Shown here: positions 13,097-63,219 of the stretch, piece after piece
How positions within the stretch are numbered: the stretch's first letter is position 1
Layout: every line of letters begins with the position of its first letter
Position numbers and translations under genes: made by a program
Notes under the pieces: model-generated
The model's input: the letters and a program-made list of their open reading frames with translations, nothing else
Told to the model about the DNA's origin: nothing
Databases searched by the model: none
NCBI GenBank assembly: GCA_025267735.1
Contig: CM046296.1
Coordinates: 23,896,464 to 23,960,463 of the forward strand
Reading direction: 5' to 3'
Origin: Mactra quadrangularis
Lineage: Eukaryota > Mollusca > Bivalvia > Venerida > Mactridae
DNA length: 64,000 nucleotides

Positions 13097-13425
13097 TAAA
13101 AACAAGAAATGTAATAAGAAATCACATTAAAGCCGGATTTATAAACTTTAACTCAAAAACTATAAAAGAAAATAATCCATAATAAAGCCAGGTAGAGTTG
13201 TGGTTACTTTCTTATTCTGTTTATCACATGGTATGTTATCATTTTATGAAGTTTCATAAAGATCTGACAATAAATGGCAGAAATATATGGAAAAGAAAAA
13301 ATTTAACCCAATTGTTAACGACACCGGACGCCCACCGGACCACCAACCCAACCGCCCACCTGTGTTTTGCAAAACTTTTAGCCGAATTTTTTCTTTAAAA
13401 AATCTGGCTAATAAAAACAACTAGC
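13097..13425. repeat. Dispersed repeat D, copy 2
   Basis: Second copy of the repeat at 11217-11520 in the same orientation, about 1.9 kb away, with the same block order (GCCGGATT, CCAGGTAGAGTTGTGG, CAATAAATGGCAG). Located just past the semaphorin stop. Confidence 0.6.
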
Positions 13426-13776
13426 AATAAATCAAACGACACTCAATAGGTGCTAAGAAATTGCGCAAACTCGTAAAAGCTACACACCAACCAACTGACT
13501 AGCCTACTCCTTTTTACCTCGCAAACTGAGTTTGGGGGGTATAGCTAACATTTTAATCTGGTAGTCGTAACATGCTGAATAATCAGCATTACAGGTGCAT
13601 CATTTACCACATTTAGGTTAGGCAAGGGAAAACCAGCTGTTCTTTTATCATTTCTAGTTTGCCTTTTACATGAAGACAGCTATATTTAGAATAGAATTTT
13701 CACAGAAGGGTATGACCTGCCGCAACCAGTATTCAAACCCCAGACTTCAAGATTCTAATCCTTTGTTCTACCACAT

Positions 13777-52325
<38,549 letters not shown>

Positions 52326-53330
52326 TTTCTTGAATATTTTTAAATAAAAGTATGTTAAAAAATCAATGTTTAATTACAATAATAATCTGATTGCACTTTT
52401 TTCGGAGATCTGAGTTCAAAATATCTTTTAATCTATATTTTTAGTCATTTAAAATCCAATCTCAAATCACCAATACATGTATATTTGATACATTTCCATT
52501 AAATATCCGAGATGAGTGATTTGAAATAATTCACTTTCAATAAAAAAAATCTTTTCTTCAAATTAATTACTTTTCATCAATTTTTGTTCCTTTGAGGTAG
52601 ATTAGCAGCAGAAAATACTAATCACACTCACAAGTAATCTCAATGTAAATTTTCATAAAAATTCACCCAGAATTCACCAGTAAAATAGTAAAACCTATAT
52701 TGCTGTCTAAGCAGAATGAATATTTCTTCAAAAAACAATTTCAGCAGTTGAGTTAATATGAAATTTCACATAAACACTTATCAATTAGATCTAAACATTC
52801 TTGAATTATGATATAGAATATTTTACGCCTTATGAACATCATAGCATGATTGTTTCGTATCGGTATATCCCGTCACACTTTTAACTGCAATTTTTATCAA
52901 TATTGACTCAGTACACAGTATCAGGTGTCTGTTTTAAATTATATTCAACATATGTAACCAACCGTCACATATACAAAAGAAAACAGGTAAGATAAATAAC
53001 AAAATGGATAAACTACAGGTATATACAGGTATAAGATAGTAATCCACATCAAACATTTAAACGAATGAAGTAAAGTTATATTTAATATATTCTTTTGTTA
53101 AAATACATGTATGTATGAAAATAAACCCTACGTCAAGAGCTTAACAAAATGTAATATCATTCACATTTGATAAATTGATCACATAAACCTTTATTTTCTT
53201 ATTGGACTGTCCGATTGCATAAATTAAAACGTCACATAACATGGTATATTAAATGCTCGGATATCGTCGGTAGTCCAGGTAGAGTTCATAACACAGATGT
53301 AGTATATTTGATTTGTAATGAGTATCTCAG
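52326..53330. other. Region upstream of the semaphorin start codon
   Basis: It should hold the 5' UTR and possibly the promoter, but no TATA box, CpG-rich island or first non-coding exon can be chosen with confidence. AT-rich throughout. Confidence 0.35.
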
Positions 53331-53405
53331 TTTGAGTGGCCGAGTGGTAAAACGGTCGGTGTGCAAGTTTTTTTGTCGTGGGTTCGAATCCCGGTAGAAA
53401 CGTCT
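53331..53405 (+). repeat. tRNA-like sequence (Ser/Leu-type A box), probable SINE head or tRNA pseudogene
   Basis: A box TGGCCGAGTGG and B box GGTTCGAATCC are intact and correctly spaced for polymerase III. The putative acceptor arms pair for only about four bases (GTTT/AAAC) and the anticodon arm holds a T-run, so a working tRNA is unlikely. An AATAAAG occurs about 50 bases later (53452). Confidence 0.55.
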
Positions 53406-54257
53406 TTTTATATTTTTTCTCGCTTTTATCATTGTCGGATTGCGCAAAACACAATAAAGTTTCAAAGTTAATTTTAAATAATAAATCATAAATTTCGTCG
53501 GTTCTCCTTTAAGTGACGATGACGGTAGCGGAACTGACACTTCCAGTGAAACTGAATTATTTTTTTTAATTATTAGTTTTATATATAAATAGTATTTTAT
53601 TTTTATTTCCAAAAGATATTAAAAAAAATTAAAACAAACTTTTTAGAAAACAAAAAACATGCTAACAATGCAAAGATAAATAATGGCATCTTTAGATTCA
53701 AACTAGCACCCGGAATTTCGAAACTAGAAGTTCTGTAGCCTTTTAATTTAACCGTACGACTATTCAGTCATAATGAGATATTGACACTAAATTAACTTAC
53801 CCAATGTATTTTAAGTACAAAATTCTAAAATAGAACGCGGAAATTAATATATGCACTGTGCGATAACCGTGTAATTATACAATCGGACAGTTCAATAAAA
53901 TCGTACAATAGTTCATGATACATAAGAAACTTCAATGAACAGTTTATAAACATTAAAAAAGAGGTAGTATTGTTCGTTTTTTCTCAATTGTCAAAACATG
54001 AATAATTTCACGGTGACTGAATGCATTGTTTTTGTACAGGTGGCCTTATTGTTAATAAAAATATCTTCGCTAAAACATATAATACGGCATAAGCAGCTAT
54101 ACTCAATCATAATAAAGACTTTCGGAATCTCATGGGTGTATTACGGCAATAATTTTAACAAACGCATTCACCGTGAAATTATTGATGTTTTGACAGTTGC
54201 GAAAAAACGAACAATATTATTGTTTGGTATTTTCAAATACACACAGTGTAATTTTAT

Positions 54258-54417
54258 TTAGTTGGGTTTAAAGCCTAACAGCCAATTGTATTGGCAGTCA
54301 TTCAAGCAACTCACTATTCCTGGAAACCTTAATCTCTGGAATTAGCTGTAAACCAGTTACTAGGCACATACTTCAGTGACTTAAAATTGCCCTACATGAT
54401 TTAGAATCAGTGGCACG
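54258..54417 (-). repeat. tRNA-derived SINE, family A, 3' half
   Basis: GTTGGGTTTAAAGCC, CAACTCACTATTCCTGGAAA, AATCTCTGGAATTAGCTGTA and CAGTTACTAGGCACATACTT match the family A body. The tRNA-like head is missing. Confidence 0.6.
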
Positions 54418-54460
54418 TGTATGACAAATTCAGAAAGAAATATTCTTAAATTTGTATTTT

Positions 54461-54722
54461 AAACTGATTGGAAATGCTTATTACTTTAATATTGAAAGTA
54501 TAATTGACTAGTACAGTAATAACAAATACATAATACATGTATTTTAAATAATTGCATTTTGCCAAAGGTTGGACAGTTCTTGCCGTTGGAAAAAACATGG
54601 TAGAAAAACTAAAGTTATCAGATTTCAAAGAAAATATTGTTAATAAAAATTGTATTTTAAACTGATTGGAAATGCTAATTACTTTAATATTAAAAGTGTA
54701 ATTAACTGATACAGTTGTAAAC
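54461..54722. repeat. Local tandem duplication interrupted by the hAT-like element
   Basis: AAACTGATTGGAAATGCT, ATTACTTTAATATT and TACAGT recur 198 bases apart (54461 and 54659). The second copy is cut at TTGTAAAC by the element at 54723 and appears to resume after 57464. Confidence 0.6.
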
Positions 54723-57456
54723 TAGGACTGCAACGATTCGATTCGATACATTGAAACTCGATTGCAAGGGTGCCGATTCGATTTCGATTCGGGACCCGCG
54801 AGTTTCGATTCGATACTGACTTTTAAACGTGTCTACATACGTTATTACGATAAAAGCAAAGGCGCGCCTAAAAGTCTAAGTATACGCAAGGATCCTATTT
54901 AGAAGGATTCGTAACGGGAGGGAACTAACGAAAGTTCCCAGTCGTCGCGAGACGATGAAAAAGCGCTATTCCGTCTCATTCACCATTTTCACGAAAAGGC
55001 GAGCTATTTCTATCCACGGATATCCACTTTAAACTAATCCATCGAAAGATGTTTTATGTACTCATTAAGAAAATTATGTCCGACAGTCATAAATAAGTTG
55101 GTCGTTTATGACTTAATTGTCCAATTTTGGTAAATTTCATGTTTATTCTAAGACATTAATTATCGACCCAAGCACGACACATGTGTGAAATGGCGACCAA
55201 TCGAAAATGTAGGCTGCACTGTAGCGCAGTCTCTGAGCAAAATGATCACTAAATATGTTTTAAAGTTGGATTTGTCGATAGATCTGTGATGTTTGAATGG
55301 ATTTGGTAACTTAATAAATCGAAATAAGCTAGCTTAGATAATCAATTTCATCTTCAAATATGGCCATTTTCGGTTAAAAACAACGATTTTCATGGATTGA
55401 AGTCCTTTACGGACAATTTTATTTAGCAGTTGTCACATTCAACGCGCGTTTGAACAGCATTTTGTTTTTACTAATGTGGAAATCATACATTGAAAAATGG
55501 TATCCAATAAACCTTTTCCTTGCATATATACTTGATGAAACCTAAAACGCAACTTTAAAACACCCCATTTCCTGGCTGATTTTTACATCGATTTTTGGAC
55601 TATTGACTTTAATCATAGACCCAGTTAATGTTGTATCCTCATTTAAAGGTGTTCTAATCCGCTATTTTGATAACCAAAAAGCGATCGGTTTATTGTGTTT
55701 TAAAGAATAATGACTAGTTGTTTGTATTACATGCCCCTTACTACTATCGTTATCGGGTCAGACAAGCCGTAACTATGGCGGTCTCCTCAGTTATTATACA
55801 GGTATTACGTTTTCTTGATTTTGTATGAACATTTGCTGACGACAGTTACTTTAGGAGAGTTTGATACTATTTAGGACATTCGATTCCGATTTTTCTGATT
55901 ACACGTACATTTATCGAACAATTTACACGAACAAGACTCACTTGAACACAATTCGAACGTGAGTTAGTCTCGTTAGAATTTCGGATACTTTATTTAGTAA
56001 AAATAAAACCAAACCACTGAAAAAGGTACTAACTGTAATTCTTATACAATGATCCCTTGATTTAAGTCTTTGTAGTGAGAAATGCTCAGTTTGAAAACAT
56101 AATTATCCAATATCTGATTCATTAAATAGGCGCGGACATGATCATGGTTTACCTGACGTACCTTTACCTGCCAAAGTACGACTGGTGACCAGACAAGAAT
56201 CAAACCTGCATAGATTGACATGCAAATACTTCCACATTATCCTGCTTAACTAAATTAATTGTATTTATTTGCTTATACATGTAATTTGCTACAATTTTCA
56301 AAAATGCATGTTGCAAACTCGATAGCTACGGGTCGTACTTGCAAATTCCGGGTCACGTGACAGATGCTTGTCTCTTTAATCCGGAGTGGTTTCAACAGGG
56401 TTAGAAATCAATATTAATGGACAAATGTCTTACATGACTTAACTATCATGCAATCAAAATATTGCATTATGAAGGAATCACCTGTTTACTATTGTAAAAA
56501 AGTGACCAGGAATTGTCGATAACTCGGAACTGTTGAGTTCACTGTACTCAAAAAGATCAACTACTATTAAGAATTTGTTACATTTTTTAAAAAAATAGTC
56601 GTAATTGAGCAGGAAGAAATCCAAATAACGTTGACAATGTACATTCGCGATCGCGCAATTAATTGAACCTTTCGCCGATTACCGCCACTTTGGATTTAAA
56701 AAACCCGCTCTTCCCCCAATTAATACACTTTACGATAAATTAGCAGACGAATTTGAAACGACAGTGAAAATCGATAAAATCTGGTTGAACGATAGGACGT
56801 TACATATCCATCTAATATAGGATCCTTGGTATACGTTGACAGTGAAACTGGGTTTCACTTTGTTACATTTCTGTTAAATTTCCTTTACGATTTTATGTAG
56901 CATGATTGGAAACTCTGTTCCAAATATAAATTCTATAGTATATGCCCCGATCCTCCGCCAATTGGGTCGGTGTGATTGAATTTTACGTGTTCTGACACAC
57001 TGGAAGATTTTAGGCTCAGCATGAGCAAGCCAAGTTATGTTGTTAGTTTATTCAAATTTAAATAGTTTTGCATGTATGCCTACAGTGTATGTTTAACTAA
57101 TAAGTACAATAGTATACCAAGAACTGCATCTTTCTACAGTTTATGATACATGCTGTCTTAACGTTTAAGACTATATTACATTAATAATACATTTTCGCGA
57201 CCTTTACATTCGTATCCAATCCATTTCGTACTTGAATAAAGCAAATATTAATTATCAGATTTTCGAGTTTCGTGTTATCCAATTTTAGTAACAATTTTAT
57301 TTAATTGATATTATTTAGTTTTAAGCTCAAATATATGTATAATGCATATTTGTAGTAAATTGAATTAATAAAAGAATCGAATCGAAAAAAATCGAATCGA
57401 AAACAAAATAATCGAATCGCATCGAATCGACTTTCCGGTGAATCGTTGCAGCACTA
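54723..57456. mobile_element. Large non-coding hAT-like element (2.7 kb) with perfect 8-bp duplication
   Basis: Starts TAGGACTGCAACGATTCG and ends, inverted, TAGTGCTGCAACGATTCA. TTGTAAAC flanks it exactly on both sides (54715-54722 and 57457-57464). Subterminal zones are dense in TCGATTCGA-type words. No transposase frame exists in 2.7 kb, so it must have been moved by an enzyme in trans. Confidence 0.85.
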
Positions 57457-57464
57457 TTGTAAAC

Positions 57465-58217
57465 AATACATTATAATTACATGGTACCCAGGTATTGACA
57501 GGTTTTGCATTTGGCAAAAACTAGCAACAATCAGTGTTTTTTAAAATTGCAATAAAACATGATAAACCATATATTTTCTGGTGGATATGATCAAGCCATC
57601 AATGTATACTTTTAATAGCTTTTGACTGTAAACTAACAACAAAAAATGTAAACAAAACACTGAAAATCATATGAAGTTCCGAAAATTAACTTTTTTTACT
57701 TTTTAAACCAAATGTTGACCTCACTTCATAATGTAACCTTATAAGTGAAACTAGCGCACTTATTACTTAAGATTAGTTCTGTAGACATCAATGACACCCG
57801 TAGACATGTACCTTGAACTTGAACATATCCACTTGTTATACCACTATATAATGTCTTTAATGACTAAATATGAGATGCCAAACTATAAAATTATGTGAAA
57901 ATAACAAGAAAAATGATATTTAAGGCTTGTCTTCTTCAGTTAGAATGTTAGTATAGGCAATTTCTGTCAATTTTTGGTAGAAGAACTTACGTATATACCA
58001 AAAGAATGAACATAATAGTTAATTTAAACATTAAAATAGTTATTTAGAATGTTAAATGACCACGCCCACTAACTTAAAATTATTTACTGGGTATTAAGAC
58101 AACCCGTATACATACGTCGACAAAATGATACTCCTTATTTAACTTAGATTGTTCCTTGTCAATTTAACTTTCTAATTAGTATAATAGAGGCACTACATGT
58201 TTTAGAACACTAGGTAG
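57465..58217. other. No gene recognised
   Basis: AT-rich sequence between two hAT-like elements, no coding motif. Confidence 0.4.
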
Positions 58218-59035
58218 TAGGGCTCTATATCGATCAGAATGATCGATACGATATTCGTATCGATACGAAATGATCGATATTCGATATATCATATGATATT
58301 TTAATAATACATATAATTTTTATAAAACAGCAAAACAGAGTTGTTTAATTCATTTAATTCATTGTAGAAGCACCATACTAATAAATTCACGGTCTTTTTA
58401 ATATCTAAATGATAAAATCTTTGACGTTTGCATATTTTTAAAGATGTAGCATTGCATCCAATGAGTCTGGGTCTAGATTCGGCAAATGAAAAAACATACT
58501 TTTTCAGAACCTAAGCTATCAACATGACATATCGCTTCTGTATAATCAAGTTCTCTTTACATTGCGGATCAACTCAACCCGTTAGTAGGGGATTGAGCTG
58601 TCTCGGGTTGAGTTGTTCCGAACCTAACGTCCGGGTTAATTGAATAGGCCACTGTATTCTAAGTACTGATTGTTGTTTCCCTGATTAATTGAAAACGAAA
58701 GAATAATACATATAAACCTTTCCAACCGCAACAGTTACTTCCCTTTGATTGAAAAGAACAAATTTTAAACATGACGTAACCGGTGGTGTAAGACGTTTGT
58801 GGAATGTCGTCATATTATGAGGTTGTTCGCCCACAGATTAGTTCATACCGTACCGGAACTAGTGGAATATTGATTTGGCGATACAAAATATCAATTGATT
58901 TGCAGGCCATGGATTTTATTTGTATGTCCATCTTTGATCGATATTTTATTCGATACGGAAACGTTCGATCCGATATATCTATCGAACCTACTATACCGGT
59001 ATTCGATATATATCGTATACCGATGTAGAGCCCTA
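58218..59035. mobile_element. hAT-like MITE with near-perfect 8-bp duplication
   Basis: Ends TAGGGCTCTATATCG and, inverted, TAGGGCTCTACATCG, with subterminal ATCGATA-rich palindromic words. Flanks CTAGGTAG (58210-58217) and CTAGATAG (59036-59043) agree at 7 of 8 positions. No transposase. Confidence 0.78.
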
Positions 59036-59956
59036 CTAGATAGGGGGTCTTTATACACAGATTTAATAGTATAATCTAATTTTAAGAAAATCAACCTCAA
59101 CACATTAGAACAAACCAAAACATTGTGCATTTCTGACCATCAAAAAGTATAACAATACAATTCTTATGATAGGATTCATCTAGAATATTTTACAGACAAA
59201 TGTAACGTGCAAGTTTTGTTTTACACAATTTAACTTTCGAAAGAGAGCAAGATAGTGGGCTACAATTTTTTGATCTGTCTAGTATTTCAAAATATGTAAA
59301 CTTTACACCGTAACAAAAAGTGAACAAGTAAAATAAACTTATGAACTGGGATAGGGCTTACATAAAAATATTAAACATATAATTAAATGAAATATTTATA
59401 AAGAAAGTTTATTTATTATGATTACTTAAGTGTTAAATATAAAGTTGCCTGTCACCGACACATCCTTAAACAATACATTGAGTCCCAGTGAGAGGGGTCT
59501 TAGATACAGCGTTATTCATCCTCAAGCTTTATAATGGAATTTTTTTTCATTTTAATATACTTTAAGATTGTATTAATATTCAGAAGCTGAGAATGATCCA
59601 CAAAACAAAGAACAATCATCATAGTATTTGCACTGACCAAGTGTGAGATACAAGCACGACAGTAGTCAATGCTAGGAGTTTATGTCGTATGCACTCGGTG
59701 ACCCCCGCTCTATATTCTATATAAAGCCGCAATCTGTCGGTTTTACCAGTTTTGCACAACTCATTTTTGCCGGCAAAAAACCCAACTCTGACCAGAGCAA
59801 TTAAAAAAATACATGTACCTACCTGATTCTATCTAAATTAACTCAAGTAATTAATTCTTATCCAAAAACATATAAATCAACTCATTACAAAAGAATTATC
59901 CAGTTATATCGCGAAACTGGTTGTGAACGAGTTAAAACGTGCCGTTTAAATCGTAA
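59036..59956. other. No gene recognised
   Basis: No coding signature. The last 50 bases (CGAAACTGGTTGTGAACGAG) are repeated at 60013-60055 inside the next element. Confidence 0.4.
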
Positions 59957-60278
59957 GGGCCCCTTTACACCAAACTAGTTCTCAGAACGTTCGACCCCGT
60001 CCTAAAAATATTGCGAAACTGGTTGTGAACGAGTTAGAACGTGCCGTTTAAGTCGAAAAAATATCAGCTATACGATCATAGTTCGTTCAGAACCAGTTCT
60101 CGTTGCGTGCATTTCGTTTTCATCCCGTTCGTAGTCAGTTTTAACCCGTTCATAACTAGTTCTTCTAAGCTCCTTTACACTTGACCATCCCGTTTTAGAC
60201 AGTTCAACTCGTTCTAAGTACGTTCTAATCTCAATCTTAGTGCGTTTTGAACGAAATAACGTCACGTTCTGACCCGAT

Positions 60279-60291
60279 TGCTATAAATATC
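60279..60291 (+). promoter_or_regulatory. Candidate TATA box, unit 1
   Basis: TGCTATAAATATC lies about 30 bases before a TTCTCATTCTCG pyrimidine-rich start-like sequence. The same arrangement is present in unit 2 (about 61572-61584). Confidence 0.45.
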
Positions 60292-61571
60292 CTGGACGTT
60301 TCTTCCCGTTCTCATTCTCGTTCCGCGCTTCAAGCTTTGAGGACACAATTCGTCAAGCATCACTGTGACCATCAAGCCTCCAAAAAAGAGCAGAATCAGA
60401 CAGAAGGTGCGTGTTAAGGCAATCGCTTCCAAACGATTCAAAATCACCTGCACATGTGAAGCTCTTGAAGACCAGCCTCGAGATAAGCCACAAGATACTA
60501 AGCCTCCTGAGCCAGTTATTAAAAATGAGGAAATTTCTCCTCTACCATGTAATTGTATTCTTGCTCCACTTCTATAAAAAAGAGTACAAAGCCAACATTC
60601 AAAGCATTAACGACTTTCATGGTTGTAGGCAAAGAGCTTGGGCCCAGATGATAACTTGGTGAGAAATGGTCTGTATTTTTACCGAACCTTGTCAGATCGT
60701 ACTGTAGATGTTATGGACGTGGTACGAACTGCATACGAACGCAATAGACTTACTAAAAACGAGTAGAACGTACCGAGAACCTACTGCAAACTTTAAAAAC
60801 TGTGTGTAAACGTGTTGCAAACTGGTTCAGAACTTCGTTTTTTGTTTTTGTGCATTTAGACGGGATAACAACGCACTAAGGACGTAATTAAGTCGAGTTA
60901 AGTCTGTGTGCAAACGGAATGAACGAGTTACAAACGAAACAGGTCGGGGTGTAAACGTACTGCAAATTGTGGCCCGATCGAACTACGACAAGGCACGTCC
61001 CTAGTACGTTGCTAGTACGGCAATTCCGTTCGCAGTACGTCCTTTCCGTTGTCGGTACGTTGTCACTCAGTCTAATTGCAGAACGGGGTGACCGCAAAAA
61101 TATTTTGAGTCGACTCAAAGTTCTGAAACCCCATTCCCGTTCAACCCCGTCCGAGCTCGTCCATAACGTTCGAACACAGACCGTAGAAAGTTGCAACTAC
61201 GTCCAGTCCGTTTGCACACAGTTGGAGCTCGTTCGGTCCATTTTTTTCAGAACGTAGTGAGAACGAGTTTGGTGTAACGGGGGTATAAAATATCAGCTAT
61301 ACAATCATAGTTCGTTCAGAACCAGTTCCCGTTGCGTGCATTTCGTTTTTATCCCGTCTGTAGTCAGGTAAAATTGCTCGTTCTCGTCACGAAACACCGT
61401 CTCAAACTAGTCCAAACCCGTTCGTAGAAAGTTTTAACCCGTTCAGAACTAGTTCGTCTAAGCTCCTTTACACTTGACCCTTCCGTTTAAGACAGTTCAA
61501 CTCGTTCTAAGTACGTTCTTATCTCAATCTTAGTGCGTTTTAAACGAAATAAAGTCACGTTCTGACCCGAT

Positions 61572-61584
61572 TGCTATAAATATC
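61572..61584 (+). promoter_or_regulatory. Candidate TATA box, unit 2
   Basis: Same box and spacing as at 60279. A 63-codon frame from the ATG at 61679 follows; unit 1 has the same frame but no ATG at that position. Confidence 0.45.
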
Positions 61585-61678
61585 CAGGACGTTTCTTCCC
61601 GTTCTCATTCTCGCTCCGCGCTTCAAGCTTTGAGGACACAATTCGTCAAACATCACCGTAACCATCATCCATCCAAAA

Positions 61679-61870
61679 ATGAGCAGAACCAGACAAACGG
61701 TGTTTGTTAAGACAATCGCTTCCAAACGATTCAAAATTACCTGCACATGTGAAGCTCGTGAAGACCAGCATCGTGATAAGCCACAAGATACTAAGCCTCC
61801 TGGGTCAGTCAATAAAAAAGAGGGTGTTTCTTTTCTACCTTGTAATTGTATTCTTGCTGCGCTTCTATAA
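61679..61870 (+). CDS. Short frame kept in both 1.28-kb units, function unknown
   Basis: Sixty-three codons starting MSRTRQTVFVKTIASKRF and ending NCILAALL, basic at the start and with CTCE in the middle. Unit 1 has the matching frame at about 60386-60577 with changes but no stop. The overlapping second frame is open for 83 codons in both units as well, so conservation alone does not show which, if either, is translated. No known domain recognised; it may be a remnant first exon of a transposon gene. Confidence 0.25.
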   Translation: MSRTRQTVFVKTIASKRFKITCTCEAREDQHRDKPQDTKPPGSVNKKEGVSFLPCNCILAALL

Positions 61871-62569
61871 AAAAGAGTACAAAGCCAACATTCAAAGCAT
61901 TAACGACTTCCATGGTTCTAGGCTAAGAGCTTGTGCCCAGATGATAACTTGGTGAGAAATGGTCTGTATTTATACCAAACCTTGTCAGATCGTATTGTAG
62001 ACGTTATGGACGTGGTACGAACTGCATACGAACGCGATAGACTTACTAAAAACGAGTAGAACGTACCGAGAACCTACTGCAAACTTTAGGAACTCTTGTG
62101 TAAACGTGTTGCAAACTGGTTCAGAACTTCGTATTTTGTTTTTGTGCATTTAGACGCACTATGGACGTAATTAGGTCGAGTTAAGTCTGTGTGCAAACGG
62201 AAAGAACAAGCTACAAACGGAACAGGCCGGTGTGTAAACTTACTGCAAATTGTGGCCCGATCGAACTACGACAAAGCACGTGCCGAGTACGATGCTAGTA
62301 CGGCAATTCCGTTCGCAGTACGTCCTTTCCGTTGTCAGTACGTTGTCACTCAGTCTAATTGCAGAACGGGGTGGCCGCAAAATTTTTTTGAGTCGATTCA
62401 AAGTTCTGAAACCCCATTCCCGTTCAACCCCGTCCGAGCTAGTCCATAACGTTCAAACACAGACCGTAGAAAGTTGGAACTACGTCCAGTCCGTTTGCAA
62501 ACAGTTGGAGCTCGTTCGGTCCAATTTTTTCAGAACGTAGTGAGAACGAGTTTGGTGTAACGGGGGTAT

Positions 62570-63215
62570 TAAGTAAACAATCAATCCTCCATCAATTCAA
62601 ATGTCATATGAGTTGTTAAATCACTAAGTATTTAACTACTAGTTTGAGAGTAAAACTGATGATAAAGCCGACATGTAATAACATTGTCCATAAACAAATA
62701 AGTATTTTCTTAATTGAATAATTTAACTGTATCAAATAAATATTTTAAAATACTGATCTCACATTAAAAAAACTTTGACAATAATTTAAAGAAAGATATG
62801 TAACGCCTTAACATATTTTATCGATTTTTACTGTCGTTTCAGGGTCGTCTGCAAATTTATCATAAAGTGTATTAATGGGGGAAAGAGCATGTATTTATAC
62901 CAAAACATACAGTGCCACATTCTATGAATAGGACCGTTTGTACAGAATGACTGTATATAGTAAACAAAACGATTTTTACATTCTTTATCGTATTTTGAAT
63001 GGGCAATTTTTGTGGCTAGCTATCGTGTTTTTTCATTGAAATAAATTGCAAACAAAGTATGATCACATGAGGCCAAAACAAGGGGAAACTAATAAAAGAT
63101 TATTGAATATTTAATTTGCGGTACTGATTATATAGGGTTCAGAAATTTTATCACTAACATTTAATCTAATTTGTACATTAAAATAATATAATATAATGCT
63201 GAAAGATTTTTATTC
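62570..63215. other. No gene recognised
   Basis: AT-rich sequence without coding or RNA signature. Confidence 0.4.
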
Positions 63216-63219
63216 TGTA

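Larger units (their letters stand above)
59957..62569. mobile_element. Inverted-repeat element containing a 1.28-kb tandem duplication
   Basis: Left CCCCTTTACACCAAACTAGT and right (inverse) CCCCGTTACACCAAACTCGT form terminal inverted repeats. TAA flanks both ends, as in PIF/Harbinger elements, but that assignment is tentative. The interior consists of two direct units (about 60060-61287 and 61288-62569), each ending in the same right terminus, so the array looks like two copies sharing one left end. Each unit has a CTATAAATAT box (60281, 61574) and a short open frame downstream. Confidence 0.65.

Noticed and set aside
53331..53405. Functional tRNA gene
   Set aside because: The boxes are good but the acceptor stem pairs only at four bases and the anticodon arm is poor; better explained as a SINE head or pseudogene.
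53998..54261. 87-codon plus-strand frame upstream of the semaphorin
   Set aside because: Runs into a SINE tail; no domain, no splice context, and composition like the surrounding AT-rich DNA.
60411..61955. The 83-codon frames in both 1.28-kb units as a real gene
   Set aside because: An overlapping frame is equally open in both units and the changes between units do not favour either; kept only as a question in the findings.
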